Notes under the pieces: model-generated
What the model saw: only the letters and a program-made list of their open reading frames with translations
The model's database searches: none
What the model was told of the DNA's origin: nothing
Position numbers and translations under genes: made by a program
DNA from: CAIKMD01 sp963803265
GTDB taxonomy: Bacteria > Pseudomonadota > Alphaproteobacteria > ATCC43930 > CGMCC-115725
DNA length: 64,000 nucleotides
Assembly (NCBI GenBank): GCA_963803265.1
Contig: CAWDLZ010000029.1
Location: 207,315 to 271,314 of the forward strand
Direction of reading: 5' to 3'
In this document: in pieces, positions 26,726 through 36,232 of the stretch
How the letters are laid out: the number at the start of each line of letters is the position of its first letter
How positions within the stretch are numbered: position 1 is the stretch's first letter

Positions 26726-26825
26726 GATTTCCGCGTTTCTCTGGCTCCCAAGCCGCTTGATGCTATGCTACCGTTCTCTTCGGGCATGGCGCTTTTGCCA
26801 GGTTCGAAACGGATGGAACGACACG

Positions 26826-27164
26826 ATGGAAATAATCGTCGAACCGATCGCCGGCGGCATTGCGAAGGTAAACCTCGCCGGCCGCCTCGACCTCCAGGGA
26901 GCACAAGAGATCGATCTGCAATTCAACGTCATCGTCGGTAGTCAAAGGAGGCTCATCGTTGACTTGGAACAGGTCCCCTTTCTCGCCTCGATGGGCATCC
27001 GTACGCTGCTCATCGGCGCGAAGATCGTTAAGGCCAAAGGCGGCTTCATGGCGCTGCTTAAGCCGACGCCCGATGTCGAAAAGGTGCTGGTTAGCAGCGG
27101 AACCAATACCGTCATCCCGATCCTTCACGACCTGGACGCCGCGATCGTTACGGTCTCCGTTTAG
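26826..27164 (+). CDS. STAS-domain anti-anti-sigma factor
   Basis: A 112-residue stand-alone STAS domain of the SpoIIAA/RsbV type. It has AGRLDLQGAQEIDLQ and the phosphorylatable serine region LEQVPFLASMGIRTLL, with Ser in the S-M-G position where RsbV has the phosphoserine. When unphosphorylated such proteins sequester a HATPase anti-sigma kinase, which is encoded immediately downstream. The ATG at 26826 is chosen because it starts the domain (MEIIVEPIAGG) and has GGAACGA upstream; the frame opens earlier without similarity. Confidence 0.88.
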   Translation: MEIIVEPIAGGIAKVNLAGRLDLQGAQEIDLQFNVIVGSQRRLIVDLEQVPFLASMGIRTLLIGAKIVKAKGGFMALLKPTPDVEKVLVSSGTNTVIPILHDLDAAIVTVSV

Positions 27165-27201
27165 ACCCCTGTTCCCCCACTCGATCGAAATCTCGGATCC
27201 G

Positions 27202-27642
27202 ATGCTTGAGACGCTAGACGTTCGGGCCGAAATGGCGGAATTGGCGCGCGTCACGGGCTGGACAGATAACGTCGCCAAACGGTTGGCGCTGCCGCCATCG
27301 ATGGTGTTCGCGCTTCAGCTCTGCTTCGAAGAAGCGGTATCCAACATCGTCCGTTACAGCTTCGTGGGCCAGGCGGAAGGACCGGGACTCAACAGGGACG
27401 TGCACCTGGCGCTGGCGCGCGAGGCCGATGCGGTCACGGTCACGATCGAGGATCACGGCACCGCCTTCGACCCGCGCCAAGTTGCCCCTCCGGCGGCGCC
27501 CGTGACGCTTGGCGAGGCGGCGATCGGCGGATTGGGGATCCACCTGATTCGACAGTTCGCGCAGGGTATGGAGTATCAGCGGACGGACGGCGTCAACCGC
27601 CTGACCTTGCGCTTTGACTTGGCGAAGTTCGACCGCCGCTGA
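27202..27642 (+). CDS. RsbW-like HATPase anti-sigma factor / serine kinase
   Basis: A 146-residue GHKL ATPase with the N box EEAVSNIVRYSF, G1 box IEDHGTAFDPRQ and G2 box IGGLGIHLIRQFA. It lacks the His-kinase dimerisation domain, as in RsbW/SpoIIAB. Paired with the STAS protein 37 nt upstream it makes a partner-switching module. No PP2C phosphatase, sigma factor or response regulator is encoded next to it, so its output is unknown. The start is the first ATG in the domain frame (MLETLDVRAEMAEL). Confidence 0.85.
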   Translation: MLETLDVRAEMAELARVTGWTDNVAKRLALPPSMVFALQLCFEEAVSNIVRYSFVGQAEGPGLNRDVHLALAREADAVTVTIEDHGTAFDPRQVAPPAAPVTLGEAAIGGLGIHLIRQFAQGMEYQRTDGVNRLTLRFDLAKFDRR

Positions 27643-27673
27643 AGACCAACGGAATGAGGGACAGGAGAGCGAT

Positions 27674-29545
27674 ATGCGGTCGATCGCGGGATTGGCGGGC
27701 GCGTATTTGATCCTCCTCGCATCACTGGCGCGCGCCGCCGACCCCGGGCTCAATGACGGCAAGACCACGACACCGATCAAGCACGTCATCGTGGTGATCG
27801 CCGAGAACCGCAGCTTCGATAACGTCTTCGGCACCTACCGTCCGCAACCGGGCCAGACGGTGTTCAATCTACTCTCCGAAGGCATCGTCAACGAAGACGG
27901 CACGCCGGGTCCGAACTTTGCCAAGGCGGCGCAGTTCCGGGCCCAAGTGATCTCGCACTACGAGATCGCGCCCGAAGATAAGGAACCTTACGCGACCCTG
28001 CCGCCGGCGATGACCGACGGTGCGCCGTCGGTGCCAAGCGATCGGCGCGGGCCGCCTTTCGCGACGCTGAAGCGCGCTATGCGCGAGGATTCCGGGATTC
28101 TGGCCGCGGACGGTAAATTGCTGCTCACGGGTGGGACCGGCCTGCCCCGTGATTCGCTCGATACGCGTCTCGCGAATGCGGCGTCGCTACCCAACGGGCC
28201 TTATCCTCTGACGCCGGCCATTCCTTATGGCGCCTTTACCGCCAACCCGGCCCATCGCTTCTTCCAGATGTGGCAGCAGACCGATTGCAGCGCGGCGCAC
28301 GCCAGCGCCGCCGATCCCAGCGGTTGCCTAAACGATCTATTTGCCTGGGTCGAGGCGACGGTCGGCGGCGGCAGCAACGGGAAGCCCCGGCCCGCGCATA
28401 TCGACGATCGCAGCACCGGCGAAGGCTCGGCCGCGCTCGGCTTCTACAATGTGGCGGAAGGCGATGCTCCCTATCTGAAATCGCTCGCCGATGCCTACAC
28501 GATGAGCGACAATTACCATCAGGCAGCCGATGGCGGCACCGGTGCCAATCATGTGATGCTCGGCAGCGGCGACATGGTCTGGTACAGCGACGGCAAGGGC
28601 CATGCCGCCAAACCTCCGGCGTCGCAGATCGAGAATCCAGATCCGCAGCCGGGCACCAATAATTTCTATCGCCAAGACGGTTATGCCGGTGGTTCCTATG
28701 TCGCCTGCGCCGATGCGAGCCAGCCGGGGGTAAAGCCCATCCTCGATTATCTAAGCGCCATCGCCGCCAAGCCCAATTGCGAGGCGGGTCATTACTACCT
28801 CGTCAACAACTACAACCCCGGCTACCTCGGCGACGGCAGCGTCAACGCGGGCGACCGTTTCACCATTCCGCCCTCGAATCTCCGGACCATCGGCGACGCG
28901 CTGCTGCAAAAGAAAATCTCCTTCACCTATTATGGCGAAGGATGGAAGGCCTATGTCGCCAACCCGAAGGATCAGCGCTACTGCAACATCTGCAATTTCT
29001 TGCAATATACGACGTCCATCATGACGAGCCCGGCGAGACGCGCCGCGCATATCAAGGACCTTGACGATTTTTACGCCGAGGTCTCCGCCGGTGTCTTGCC
29101 GGCGGTGTCCTTCGTCAAGCCGAGCGGGATCAATGACGGCCATCCCGCCTCGTCGAAGCTCGACATCTTCGAATCCTTCATCAAGAAGCTCGTGACGGCG
29201 GTGCAGGCGCGTCCCCATCTCTGGGCCGACACCGTGATCCTGCTTACCTTCGACGAGGGCGGCGGCTATTGGGATTCGGGTTATATCCAGCCGCTCGATT
29301 TCTTCGGCGACGGCACGCGCATACCGCTCATCGCGATCTCGCCCTTTTCAAAGGGTGGCAACATCGTCCATTCCTATGCCGACCATGTCTCGATTTTGAA
29401 ATTCATCGAGAAGAACTGGTCGGTGCCACCGGTGACGAAGCGCAGCCGCGACAATCTGCCGAACCCGGTGCCGGGTGCGGTCAATCCTTACGCGCCAGCC
29501 AACGCACCGGCGATCGGCGATCTGATGGATATGTTCAGCTTCTAG
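27674..29545 (+). CDS. Exported phosphoesterase, phospholipase C / acid phosphatase AcpA family
   Basis: A 623-residue secreted hydrolase of the PF04185 phosphoesterase family. It has a signal peptide (MRSIAGLAGAYLILLASLA) and the metal/active-site motif VIAENRSFDNVFGTY near residue 40. DNYHQAADGGTGANHVMLG lies in the middle and LTFDEGGGYWD near residue 530, all landmarks of this family. It probably hydrolyses phosphate esters or phospholipids outside the inner membrane. The ATG at 27674 follows AGGAGA by 5 nt. It begins 31 nt after the HATPase stop. Confidence 0.9.
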   Translation: MRSIAGLAGAYLILLASLARAADPGLNDGKTTTPIKHVIVVIAENRSFDNVFGTYRPQPGQTVFNLLSEGIVNEDGTPGPNFAKAAQFRAQVISHYEIAPEDKEPYATLPPAMTDGAPSVPSDRRGPPFATLKRAMREDSGILAADGKLLLTGGTGLPRDSLDTRLANAASLPNGPYPLTPAIPYGAFTANPAHRFFQMWQQTDCSAAHASAADPSGCLNDLFAWVEATVGGGSNGKPRPAHIDDRSTGEGSAALGFYNVAEGDAPYLKSLADAYTMSDNYHQAADGGTGANHVMLGSGDMVWYSDGKGHAAKPPASQIENPDPQPGTNNFYRQDGYAGGSYVACADASQPGVKPILDYLSAIAAKPNCEAGHYYLVNNYNPGYLGDGSVNAGDRFTIPPSNLRTIGDALLQKKISFTYYGEGWKAYVANPKDQRYCNICNFLQYTTSIMTSPARRAAHIKDLDDFYAEVSAGVLPAVSFVKPSGINDGHPASSKLDIFESFIKKLVTAVQARPHLWADTVILLTFDEGGGYWDSGYIQPLDFFGDGTRIPLIAISPFSKGGNIVHSYADHVSILKFIEKNWSVPPVTKRSRDNLPNPVPGAVNPYAPANAPAIGDLMDMFSF

Positions 29546-29573
29546 CGCTCTCGGCGCTCCGTAGCTGTGACGC

Positions 29574-31178
29574 TCAGGCGACCGCGCGGGCTATCTCCCG
29601 CGCAGCGAAGCTTCTGGCATCGGCCAGCGCCCAATTGCGCGTGTAATAGACTTCGGCCGTGCCGTTCAGCAAGGCGCCCGGCGCCAACGCCGGATAGACC
29701 TCGGCGAAAGTGCTAACCTTGCTCGGCGACAGACGCCGCAAAATGTAATGCGGCCCGATTTCGGCAGCCTGATCGAGGCCCGCCGCGCCGACCAGTTCTG
29801 CCAGCGCCGCCAGCGTGTTGTCGTGAAAGCGGCGGACGCGCTCGGCCTTGTCGGGAACGACCAGCGCTTTTTGGCGCCGCTGGTCCTGAGTTGCGACGCC
29901 GGTAGGACAGTGATCGGTATGGCACGACAGCGACTGGATGCAGCCCAGTGCGAACATGAAGCCACGCGCGGCATTGCACCAGTCGGCGCCCAGCGCCAGG
30001 GCGCGCGCGATATCGAAAGCGGTCACGACGCGGCCGGCGGCGCCGATGCGGATATCGTCGCGCAGGCCCGCGCCGATGAGGCAATTGCGCGCGAAGGTCA
30101 ATCCCTCGCGCAAGGGGGTGCCGACGTGATCGGTGAATTCCAGCGGGGCGGCGCCGGTGCCGCCTTCCGTGCCGTCGATTACGACGAAATCGGCGCGGAT
30201 GCCGGTTTCCAGCATGGCCTTGCAGATCGCCATGAACTCCCACGGGTGGCCAATGCAAAGCTTGAAGCCAACCGGCTTGCCGCCGGAGAGCTTGCGCAGC
30301 GTGGCAATAAACTGCATCAGTTCGATCGGCGTGGAAAAGGCCGAGTGGCCGGACGGCGAAACGCAGTCCTGACCTTGCGGTACGCCGCGCGCTGCCGCGA
30401 TCTCGGCCGAAACCTTAGGCCCGGGCAGCACGCCGCCATGACCCGGCTTGGCGCCCTGCGACAGCTTGACCTCGATCATCTTTATCTGGGGATCGGTGGC
30501 CGTCTCGGCAAAGCGCTTGGCCGAGAAGTGGCCCGCCTCGTCGCGGCAGCCGAAATAGCCGCTCCCGATTTCCCAGGTGATGTCGCCGCCGAATTCGCGG
30601 TGATATTGGCTGAAGCCGCCCTCGCCGGTGTCGTGCGCAAAGCCGCCCAGCTTGGCACCCTTGTTGAGCGCGCGGATCGCATTGGCGCTGAGTGCGCCGA
30701 AGCTCATCGCCGAAATGTTGTAAAGCGATATCGAATAAGGCCGGTCGCACTGCGTGCCACCCACGGTTACGCGGAAATCGTGGCCCCCGACCGGGCGCGG
30801 TGCCAGCGAATGATTGATCCATTCGAAGTTGTCGCCATAGACTTCCTGCTGCGTGCCGAAAGGGCGCTTGTCGAGGACGCTCTTCGCGCGCTGATAGACC
30901 ACAGCGCGTTTCGAGCGGTTGAAGGGGGTGCCGTCGAGATCGCTTTCGAGGAAATACTGACGGATTTCCGGCCGCACGGTTTCAAGCAGGAACCTTATGT
31001 TCGCAAGGATAGGATAGTTCCGCCTGAGGCTGTGCTTGGTCTGCACCATGTCCCAGACGCCGACGGCGGAAAGGACGGCGCAGACCGCGAAGGGCACATA
31101 AAGCAGCTTCGACCAGAAGACGAGCGCGCCGAACGCCAACGTGCCCACGATCGCGATGATCAACGCGAGATAGCGCAT
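29574..31178 (-). CDS. FMN-binding glutamate synthase family protein (membrane-anchored)
   Basis: A 534-residue protein with two N-terminal spans (MRYLALIIAIVGTLAFGALV, then LLYVPFAVCAVLSAVGVWDM). They are followed by the GltB-type FMN/Fe-S domain: ISAMSFGALSANAIRALNKG, GEGGFSQYH, KPGHGGVLPGPKV, TEGGTGAAP and the cluster cysteines in CIQSLSCHTDHCPTG (C-x5-C-x4-C). It lacks the amidotransferase domain, so it is not a complete glutamate synthase; the family's substrate is unknown. The ATG at 31178 is preceded by GGGGGAGGA. It converges with the phosphoesterase gene. Confidence 0.88.
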   Translation of the reverse strand: MRYLALIIAIVGTLAFGALVFWSKLLYVPFAVCAVLSAVGVWDMVQTKHSLRRNYPILANIRFLLETVRPEIRQYFLESDLDGTPFNRSKRAVVYQRAKSVLDKRPFGTQQEVYGDNFEWINHSLAPRPVGGHDFRVTVGGTQCDRPYSISLYNISAMSFGALSANAIRALNKGAKLGGFAHDTGEGGFSQYHREFGGDITWEIGSGYFGCRDEAGHFSAKRFAETATDPQIKMIEVKLSQGAKPGHGGVLPGPKVSAEIAAARGVPQGQDCVSPSGHSAFSTPIELMQFIATLRKLSGGKPVGFKLCIGHPWEFMAICKAMLETGIRADFVVIDGTEGGTGAAPLEFTDHVGTPLREGLTFARNCLIGAGLRDDIRIGAAGRVVTAFDIARALALGADWCNAARGFMFALGCIQSLSCHTDHCPTGVATQDQRRQKALVVPDKAERVRRFHDNTLAALAELVGAAGLDQAAEIGPHYILRRLSPSKVSTFAEVYPALAPGALLNGTAEVYYTRNWALADARSFAAREIARAVA

Positions 31179-31337
31179 TTCCTCCCCCGTAGCGGCGGAC
31201 GACCGCGCGCCAGACTGCTCCCGATTCGTGTCAATACGGTTAATGAAGGGTAATAATTTGCGCTTGGCGCCTGCCCGGCGCCAGACTGCGGATAAGCTGG
31301 TCATGGCTCAAGCGTTCGACGATGCAAGCTGACGCTC

Positions 31338-32660
31338 TCAGCGCTCGCGCAGCGCCGTTTCCTTCGCCTTCAGCAGCGGCTTTAACAGGTAGGCGAGAAC
31401 GGTCTTATGCCCGGTCAGGATTTCGACCGTGGCGGTCATGCCCGGAATGATCGGCAGCGGGTTCGCGTCGCTGCCCAGCAAAGTCTTGTCGGTGCGCAAC
31501 ATGACGCGGAAGAAGCTGTCGCCACGCGGCCCGTCATCCTTGATGGCGTCGGCGCTGATCTCCTCGAGCTTCGCCGTGAGCCCGCCATAGATCGAGAAAT
31601 CATAGGCCGTGATCTTGACCATCGCGTCCTCGCCAGGGCGCAGGAAGGCGACGTCCGCCGGCCGGATCTTCGCCTCGACCAGCAACGTGTCCTCGAGCGG
31701 AACGATCTCCACCAGATCCTCGCCTGGCTTGATGACTTCGCCTATGCTGGTGACCTTGACGTCCTTGACCGTGCCGCGCACGGGCGAGCGGACCTCGGTG
31801 CGGGAGACGCGGTCGTGCTCCGGCAAAATCTGCTGCGACAGCGCGGCGAGTTCGGCGGCGTGCTTGTTGAGCTCGGCCTGGGCGGCGGAATGGAAAGTCG
31901 CGGTCTTCTCCTGGATGCGCTTCATCGCCTCGTCGCGCGCGGACTCGGCTTGCGGGATCGACAGCTTCACGTCATTGAGCTGGCCATCGAGGTCGCTGAC
32001 ATCGCGCTCAAGCTTCACGAGCTCGAGCTTCGACGCCGCGCCCGAAGCAACAAGCGGCGCGGTCATGTCGTGCTCCTGACGCGCCAAGTCGAGCGAGCGG
32101 GTGAGCGTCTGCTCCTTCGATTGCAGCTCGGCGATCTCCTGCTGTTTCTGGGCGAGCTGGTCGTTCATCACGGCGAGGTTCGATTTAAGCTCGTCGATCT
32201 GCGTGGTGTAGAGCGCCATCTCGCTTCGCGCGATCGTGGGCGCCTCTTTCATCACCTCGTCGGGGAATCTTGGCGCTTGATCGTCGCTTTCGGCTTGGAG
32301 CCGCGCATTCATGGCCTCGAGGGTGAGATATTGAGTACGGCTGTCTTGGTATTGCGCCTCGGCGCCGGTATTGGCGATGCGCAGGAGCACATCGCCCTTC
32401 TGCACGATCTGGCCATCGTGCACGAGGAGCTCCGACAGGATGCCGCCCTCGAGATTTTGAACGACCTGGATCTTGGTCGAGGGGACGACGCGGGCATCGG
32501 CGCGCGTGACTTCATCGAGCGTGGCAAAGTGAGCCCAGATGATGAAGACGAGGACGAACAGGCACACGCCGAGCGTCAGCAGATGCGAGAAGCGGCTGAC
32601 CCGGGCCTTCAGCGCGTATTCGTAATCGGCCAGGAAATCGGTCTCGATCTTGTGGCTCAT
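31338..32660 (-). CDS. HlyD-family type I secretion membrane-fusion protein
   Basis: Periplasmic adaptor linking the ABC exporter to TolC. The 440-residue protein has a short cytoplasmic N-terminus, one span near residues 26-44 (SHLLTLGVCLFVLVFIIWA) and the lipoyl half-motif VVQNLEGGILSELLVHDG. A long alpha-helical hairpin (residues 130-290) follows, then RSPVRGTVKDVKVTSIGEVI and a C-terminal beta barrel with IPGMTATVEILTG. The start overlaps the ABC gene stop by 4 nt (ATGA). Confidence 0.93.
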   Translation of the reverse strand: MSHKIETDFLADYEYALKARVSRFSHLLTLGVCLFVLVFIIWAHFATLDEVTRADARVVPSTKIQVVQNLEGGILSELLVHDGQIVQKGDVLLRIANTGAEAQYQDSRTQYLTLEAMNARLQAESDDQAPRFPDEVMKEAPTIARSEMALYTTQIDELKSNLAVMNDQLAQKQQEIAELQSKEQTLTRSLDLARQEHDMTAPLVASGAASKLELVKLERDVSDLDGQLNDVKLSIPQAESARDEAMKRIQEKTATFHSAAQAELNKHAAELAALSQQILPEHDRVSRTEVRSPVRGTVKDVKVTSIGEVIKPGEDLVEIVPLEDTLLVEAKIRPADVAFLRPGEDAMVKITAYDFSIYGGLTAKLEEISADAIKDDGPRGDSFFRVMLRTDKTLLGSDANPLPIIPGMTATVEILTGHKTVLAYLLKPLLKAKETALRER

Positions 32661-34845
32661 TGCGCCCCTGCCCCGGCGGCGACGCGCAGCTTGCCCGCGT
32701 TCAGCTCCCGCAGCACGACATCGCGCGGCCCGTCGGCGACGATCCGGCCGCCGTCGATGACGATCAGCCGGTCCACGAGCTCGAGCATGGAAGGATGATG
32801 GGTCGCGAGCAGCAGCGTCTTCGCCGGCAGAATCTCGGCGAGGCGCTCTTTGAGGCGCGCCTCGGCGCCGGAATCCATCGCTCCACTCGGCTCGTCCATG
32901 ATCAGCACCGGCGGATCGCAAAGGAGCGCCCGCGCGACGGTCACCGCCGCACGCTGGCCGCCCGAGAGCTGGCGCCCGTTCTCGCCAACCGGCGTATCAT
33001 AGCCCTCGGGGCTACGCTTTAGAAAATCGTCGACTCCCGCGACGGTCGCCGCGGCGAGGATCGCCCCATGCGAGGCGTTCGGCGCGGCAAGCGCGATGTT
33101 GTCGCGCACCGAGCCGAAAAAGAGGAACGCCTCTTGCGGGACATAGCCGACATTGCGCCGAAGATCGGCGGGGTCGAGCTGGCGCAGATCGGTGCCGTCG
33201 AGAAGGATCGCACCCGCGCTTGGCCGATAGAGCCCGGTGAGCAGCCGCGCCAGGGTGCTCTTGCCCGAACCGATCCGGCCGATGATCCCGACCTTTTCCC
33301 CGGGCGCGACATGGAAGCTCACCCCGGCGAGCGCCGATTGGCTTTGGCCGGGATAGGCGAACACGACGTCGCGGAACTCGACCTCGCCCGCGGCCTTCGG
33401 ACGGTGCAGGAAAGCGGCGCCAGCCGGCCGCTCGAGCGGCGTTTTCATCACCTTGTCCAGCGAGCGCAGCGACGTGAAGGAGGTACTGAGGCGCACCAAC
33501 AGCGACGCAAGCTGGGCCAAAGGCGCCATCGCGCGCGCCGACAACAGCGAGGCCGCAACCAGCGCGCCGGTGGTGAGGTTGCCGGCTGCGATCTCGTAAA
33601 CGCCGACCACGACGACGAGAACGCTGACGACGTTCTGCGTGAAGGTGGCGAGGTTGACGCCGATGGTCGAGATGAAGCGCGCCTTCGCCGCGGTGCGGGC
33701 GGTGCGGCCGATAAACTGCTCCCATAGGCGCTGGGCGCGGCCTTCGGAGCCGGTGATCTTGATGGTATCGAGCCCTTCCAGCAATTCCACCAGGATCGCG
33801 TGCTTCTGGAAATTCTCGCGCATGGTCTCGCCCGTGACCTCGCGAAGCGCGAGCTGGAGGGCGAATCCGACCGCGAGCAGCAGCGGCACGGCCAGCAGCG
33901 GCACCAGCGCGACCGGTCCCGCGATGAAGGCGATGATGAGGATGAAGAGCAGCGCGAAGGGGAGATCCGCCAGCGCCAGCAGCGTGGTCGAGGTAAAAAA
34001 TTCGCGCAACGTCTCATATTCGCGCAAATTCGCCGCGAGCGCGCCGACCGAGGCCGGTCGCGCCTCGAAGCGCATGCCGAGGACGTCGCTCGAAGATCCT
34101 GCTCGCGAGCACGACATCGGCGTTCTTGCCGGCAGTGTCAACGAAATAGCTGCGCGCAGTGCGCAGTAGAAAATCGAATAGGAAGGCGACGAAGACCCCG
34201 CTCGCCAGCACCCATAACGTCTCGACCGCGTTGTTCGGCACGACCCGGTCATAGACGTTCATCACGAAGAGCGGACTGGCGAGCGCCACTAAATTCACCA
34301 CCAGCGAGGCCACGATAGCATGAGCGTAGACCCGCCAGAACGCCGCGAGCGTGCCCCAGAACCACGAACGCCGCGCCTCCGGCGTTGCCACGATCTCCTC
34401 GGTTCGGCGATCGAAGCGGTATTCGGCCTTGGCGAAAAGCGCGTAGCCTGCGTAGCACGACTGCAGCTCGTCGGCCGGCAGCCAAATCGGCGCCATGCCG
34501 TGCTCCGGCAGGAGCAACTCGAGTTCACCCTCGCTCATCCCGGTCAGCACACAAGCGCCGTTACGCTCAAGCAGCAAGAGACAGGGCAGATTGAGCGGCG
34601 AGATCGCTGCGAGCGGACGCTGCTGCCAGCGGGCGGAAAGCCCGGCACGCCGGGCCGCGCGAACAACGAGCTCGGGCGACAGGGTTTCGCCCTCGACCGG
34701 CAGGCCGGCTACGAGCGCGCGCGGCGAGATCGGCCGCTCGAGCAGCCCGGCAAGCATCGACAGCGCGGTGAGGACCGGCTGGTCAACCGTTTCCGGCGCC
34801 GCCGCCGCGTCGGCTGGCTCCGCGACGTGAAGCTCGGTGGCTCAT
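32657..34845 (-). CDS. Type I secretion ABC exporter with degenerate C39-like domain (two single-base frameshifts)
   Basis: HlyB/PrtD-type exporter. Order: N-terminal C39-like domain without a catalytic Cys (residues about 30-130, AGLSARWQQRPLAAIS), ABC membrane domain, then nucleotide-binding domain with Walker A GRIGSGKSTLARLL, LSGGQRAAVTVARALL signature and Walker B VLIMDEPSGAMDS. The frame breaks near 34836-34837, just after MSHE, and at 34086, where FERVLGM is interrupted. Removing one base at each gives 728 residues, typical for the family. Operon order tolC-ABC-hlyD is as in many RTX export systems. The secreted substrate is not in this window. Confidence 0.9.
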
Positions 34846-34885
34846 CCCTCACCCTGCGGCCGCGATCCGCGCGCCGCCTCTGTTC

Positions 34886-36232
34886 TCAGCCCTCGGGCCG
34901 CGGCGCGATGCCCGCCGGCTTGGTCGGATCGGCGGCCTCGGGCGGCGCGACGTTGAGCGTGCTGAGCAGCATTCCTTCGACGGCGAGAACGCGGTAGGCG
35001 CTGAAGGCGGCCTGACCCTGAGCGGTCGCAAGCCTCGTCTGCGCTTGAAAGACCTCGTTTTGGGCATCGAGTAGATCAAGCAAGGTGCGCTGACCGATCT
35101 GGTATTGTTGGTCGTAGGCGTCGCGCACCTGCTGATTGTGTTGGAGCGAGCTCTGAAGCGTCGGGATGCGGCGTTGCGCCGAGTCATAGTCCGCCTCGGA
35201 CTGGCGCAGATTTTCCTCGGCCTCGCGCAGCGCTTCCATCCGGTCGGTCTTCGCCTCTGCCACCTGAGCATAGGCCGATTCGCGGTTCGCCACGTCGGAG
35301 CCGCCCGAGTAAAGGTTCCAGCGCAGCACCAACAGCGCCCGCGCCTCGTTGTCGCGCCCGGGGAAGCCACCGACGTTGCGATTTTTGTCTCCGCTGAGCT
35401 CGAACGAAACGGTCGGATCGAAGCGGGAATCGGCCTGTTCGACCAATCCCTGCGCCGCCTCGATATCGGCCTCGCGCGCCTTGACCTGCGGATTATGCAC
35501 TTGAAGCTGATTGAGCTCCGCCGCGATGTCGGCGGTTAAAGCGCCAGCCGGCACCGCAGCTTCTTCCAGCGTCGCCGGCGGACGGCCGACGACGGCGAGA
35601 TAGCGCGCCTCGGCGTCCTCAACGAGGCCGCGGGTTTCGTCGCGCTCGGCTTCGGCTTGCTCGAGCCGGCTTTGCGCCTGCTCGACATCCGCCTCGCGCC
35701 CCGCGCCGCCGTTGCTGCGCTGCTGCACGCGGGCAAGCAGATCCTGGTGCGCCTTCACATTGGCGTCGGAAAACTCGTAGACATGGCGCAGCCGCACCAC
35801 GTCGAGATGGGCTTCGACGGCATCGAGCGCGACATCCTCGGCGTTCTCGCGGACGCGCCACGCCGCCGATTTGGACCGCGCCCGCTCATTATCCACTTGG
35901 CCGCTGATATTGCCCCCGTCATAGATCTTTTCGGCAAGGATCGCGCCCATCTCACTGCGGATGTGCTGGCCGTTAGTGCCCTGGGTAAGGATGTTCTCGG
36001 TGTATTCGGGACCGATCGCGCTGTGCACGTCGAGCTGCGGCAGGTAAAGCCCGCGCGCGCGCCGCATCTCAGCATCGACCAACTCGCGATTGTGAACCAT
36101 CGATTCGATCTTGGGATTGGTCGTGACCGCGATCTTCACGGTATCCGTCAAGCTCTGCGCATGCGCCGTAGCCATGGCGAAACAGCCCGCCATTGCCATC
36201 CCGATCCCGACGATTACCCGTCGCCAACCCAT
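34886..36232 (-). CDS. TolC-family outer-membrane channel
   Basis: Outer-membrane exit duct of the type I system. The 448-residue protein has a signal peptide (MGWRRVIVGIGMAMAGCFAM), the typical first repeat (KIAVTTNPKIESMVHNRELV, then GLYLPQLDVHSAIGPEYT) and the second repeat (VLRWNLYSGGSDVANRESAY). It also has the GQRTLLDLLDAQNEVFQAQT box. A proline-rich tail ends the protein. The ATG at 36232 has GGAGG 5-6 nt upstream; a TTG at 36247 is an unlikely alternative. It is the first gene of the exporter operon. Confidence 0.93.
   Translation of the reverse strand: MGWRRVIVGIGMAMAGCFAMATAHAQSLTDTVKIAVTTNPKIESMVHNRELVDAEMRRARGLYLPQLDVHSAIGPEYTENILTQGTNGQHIRSEMGAILAEKIYDGGNISGQVDNERARSKSAAWRVRENAEDVALDAVEAHLDVVRLRHVYEFSDANVKAHQDLLARVQQRSNGGAGREADVEQAQSRLEQAEAERDETRGLVEDAEARYLAVVGRPPATLEEAAVPAGALTADIAAELNQLQVHNPQVKAREADIEAAQGLVEQADSRFDPTVSFELSGDKNRNVGGFPGRDNEARALLVLRWNLYSGGSDVANRESAYAQVAEAKTDRMEALREAEENLRQSEADYDSAQRRIPTLQSSLQHNQQVRDAYDQQYQIGQRTLLDLLDAQNEVFQAQTRLATAQGQAAFSAYRVLAVEGMLLSTLNVAPPEAADPTKPAGIAPRPEG

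Noticed and set aside
29748..31253. A 501-codon plus-strand frame opposite the glutamate-synthase-like gene
   Set aside because: Mirror frame of a well-supported gene with FMN and Fe-S motifs; its composition is typical of antisense translation.
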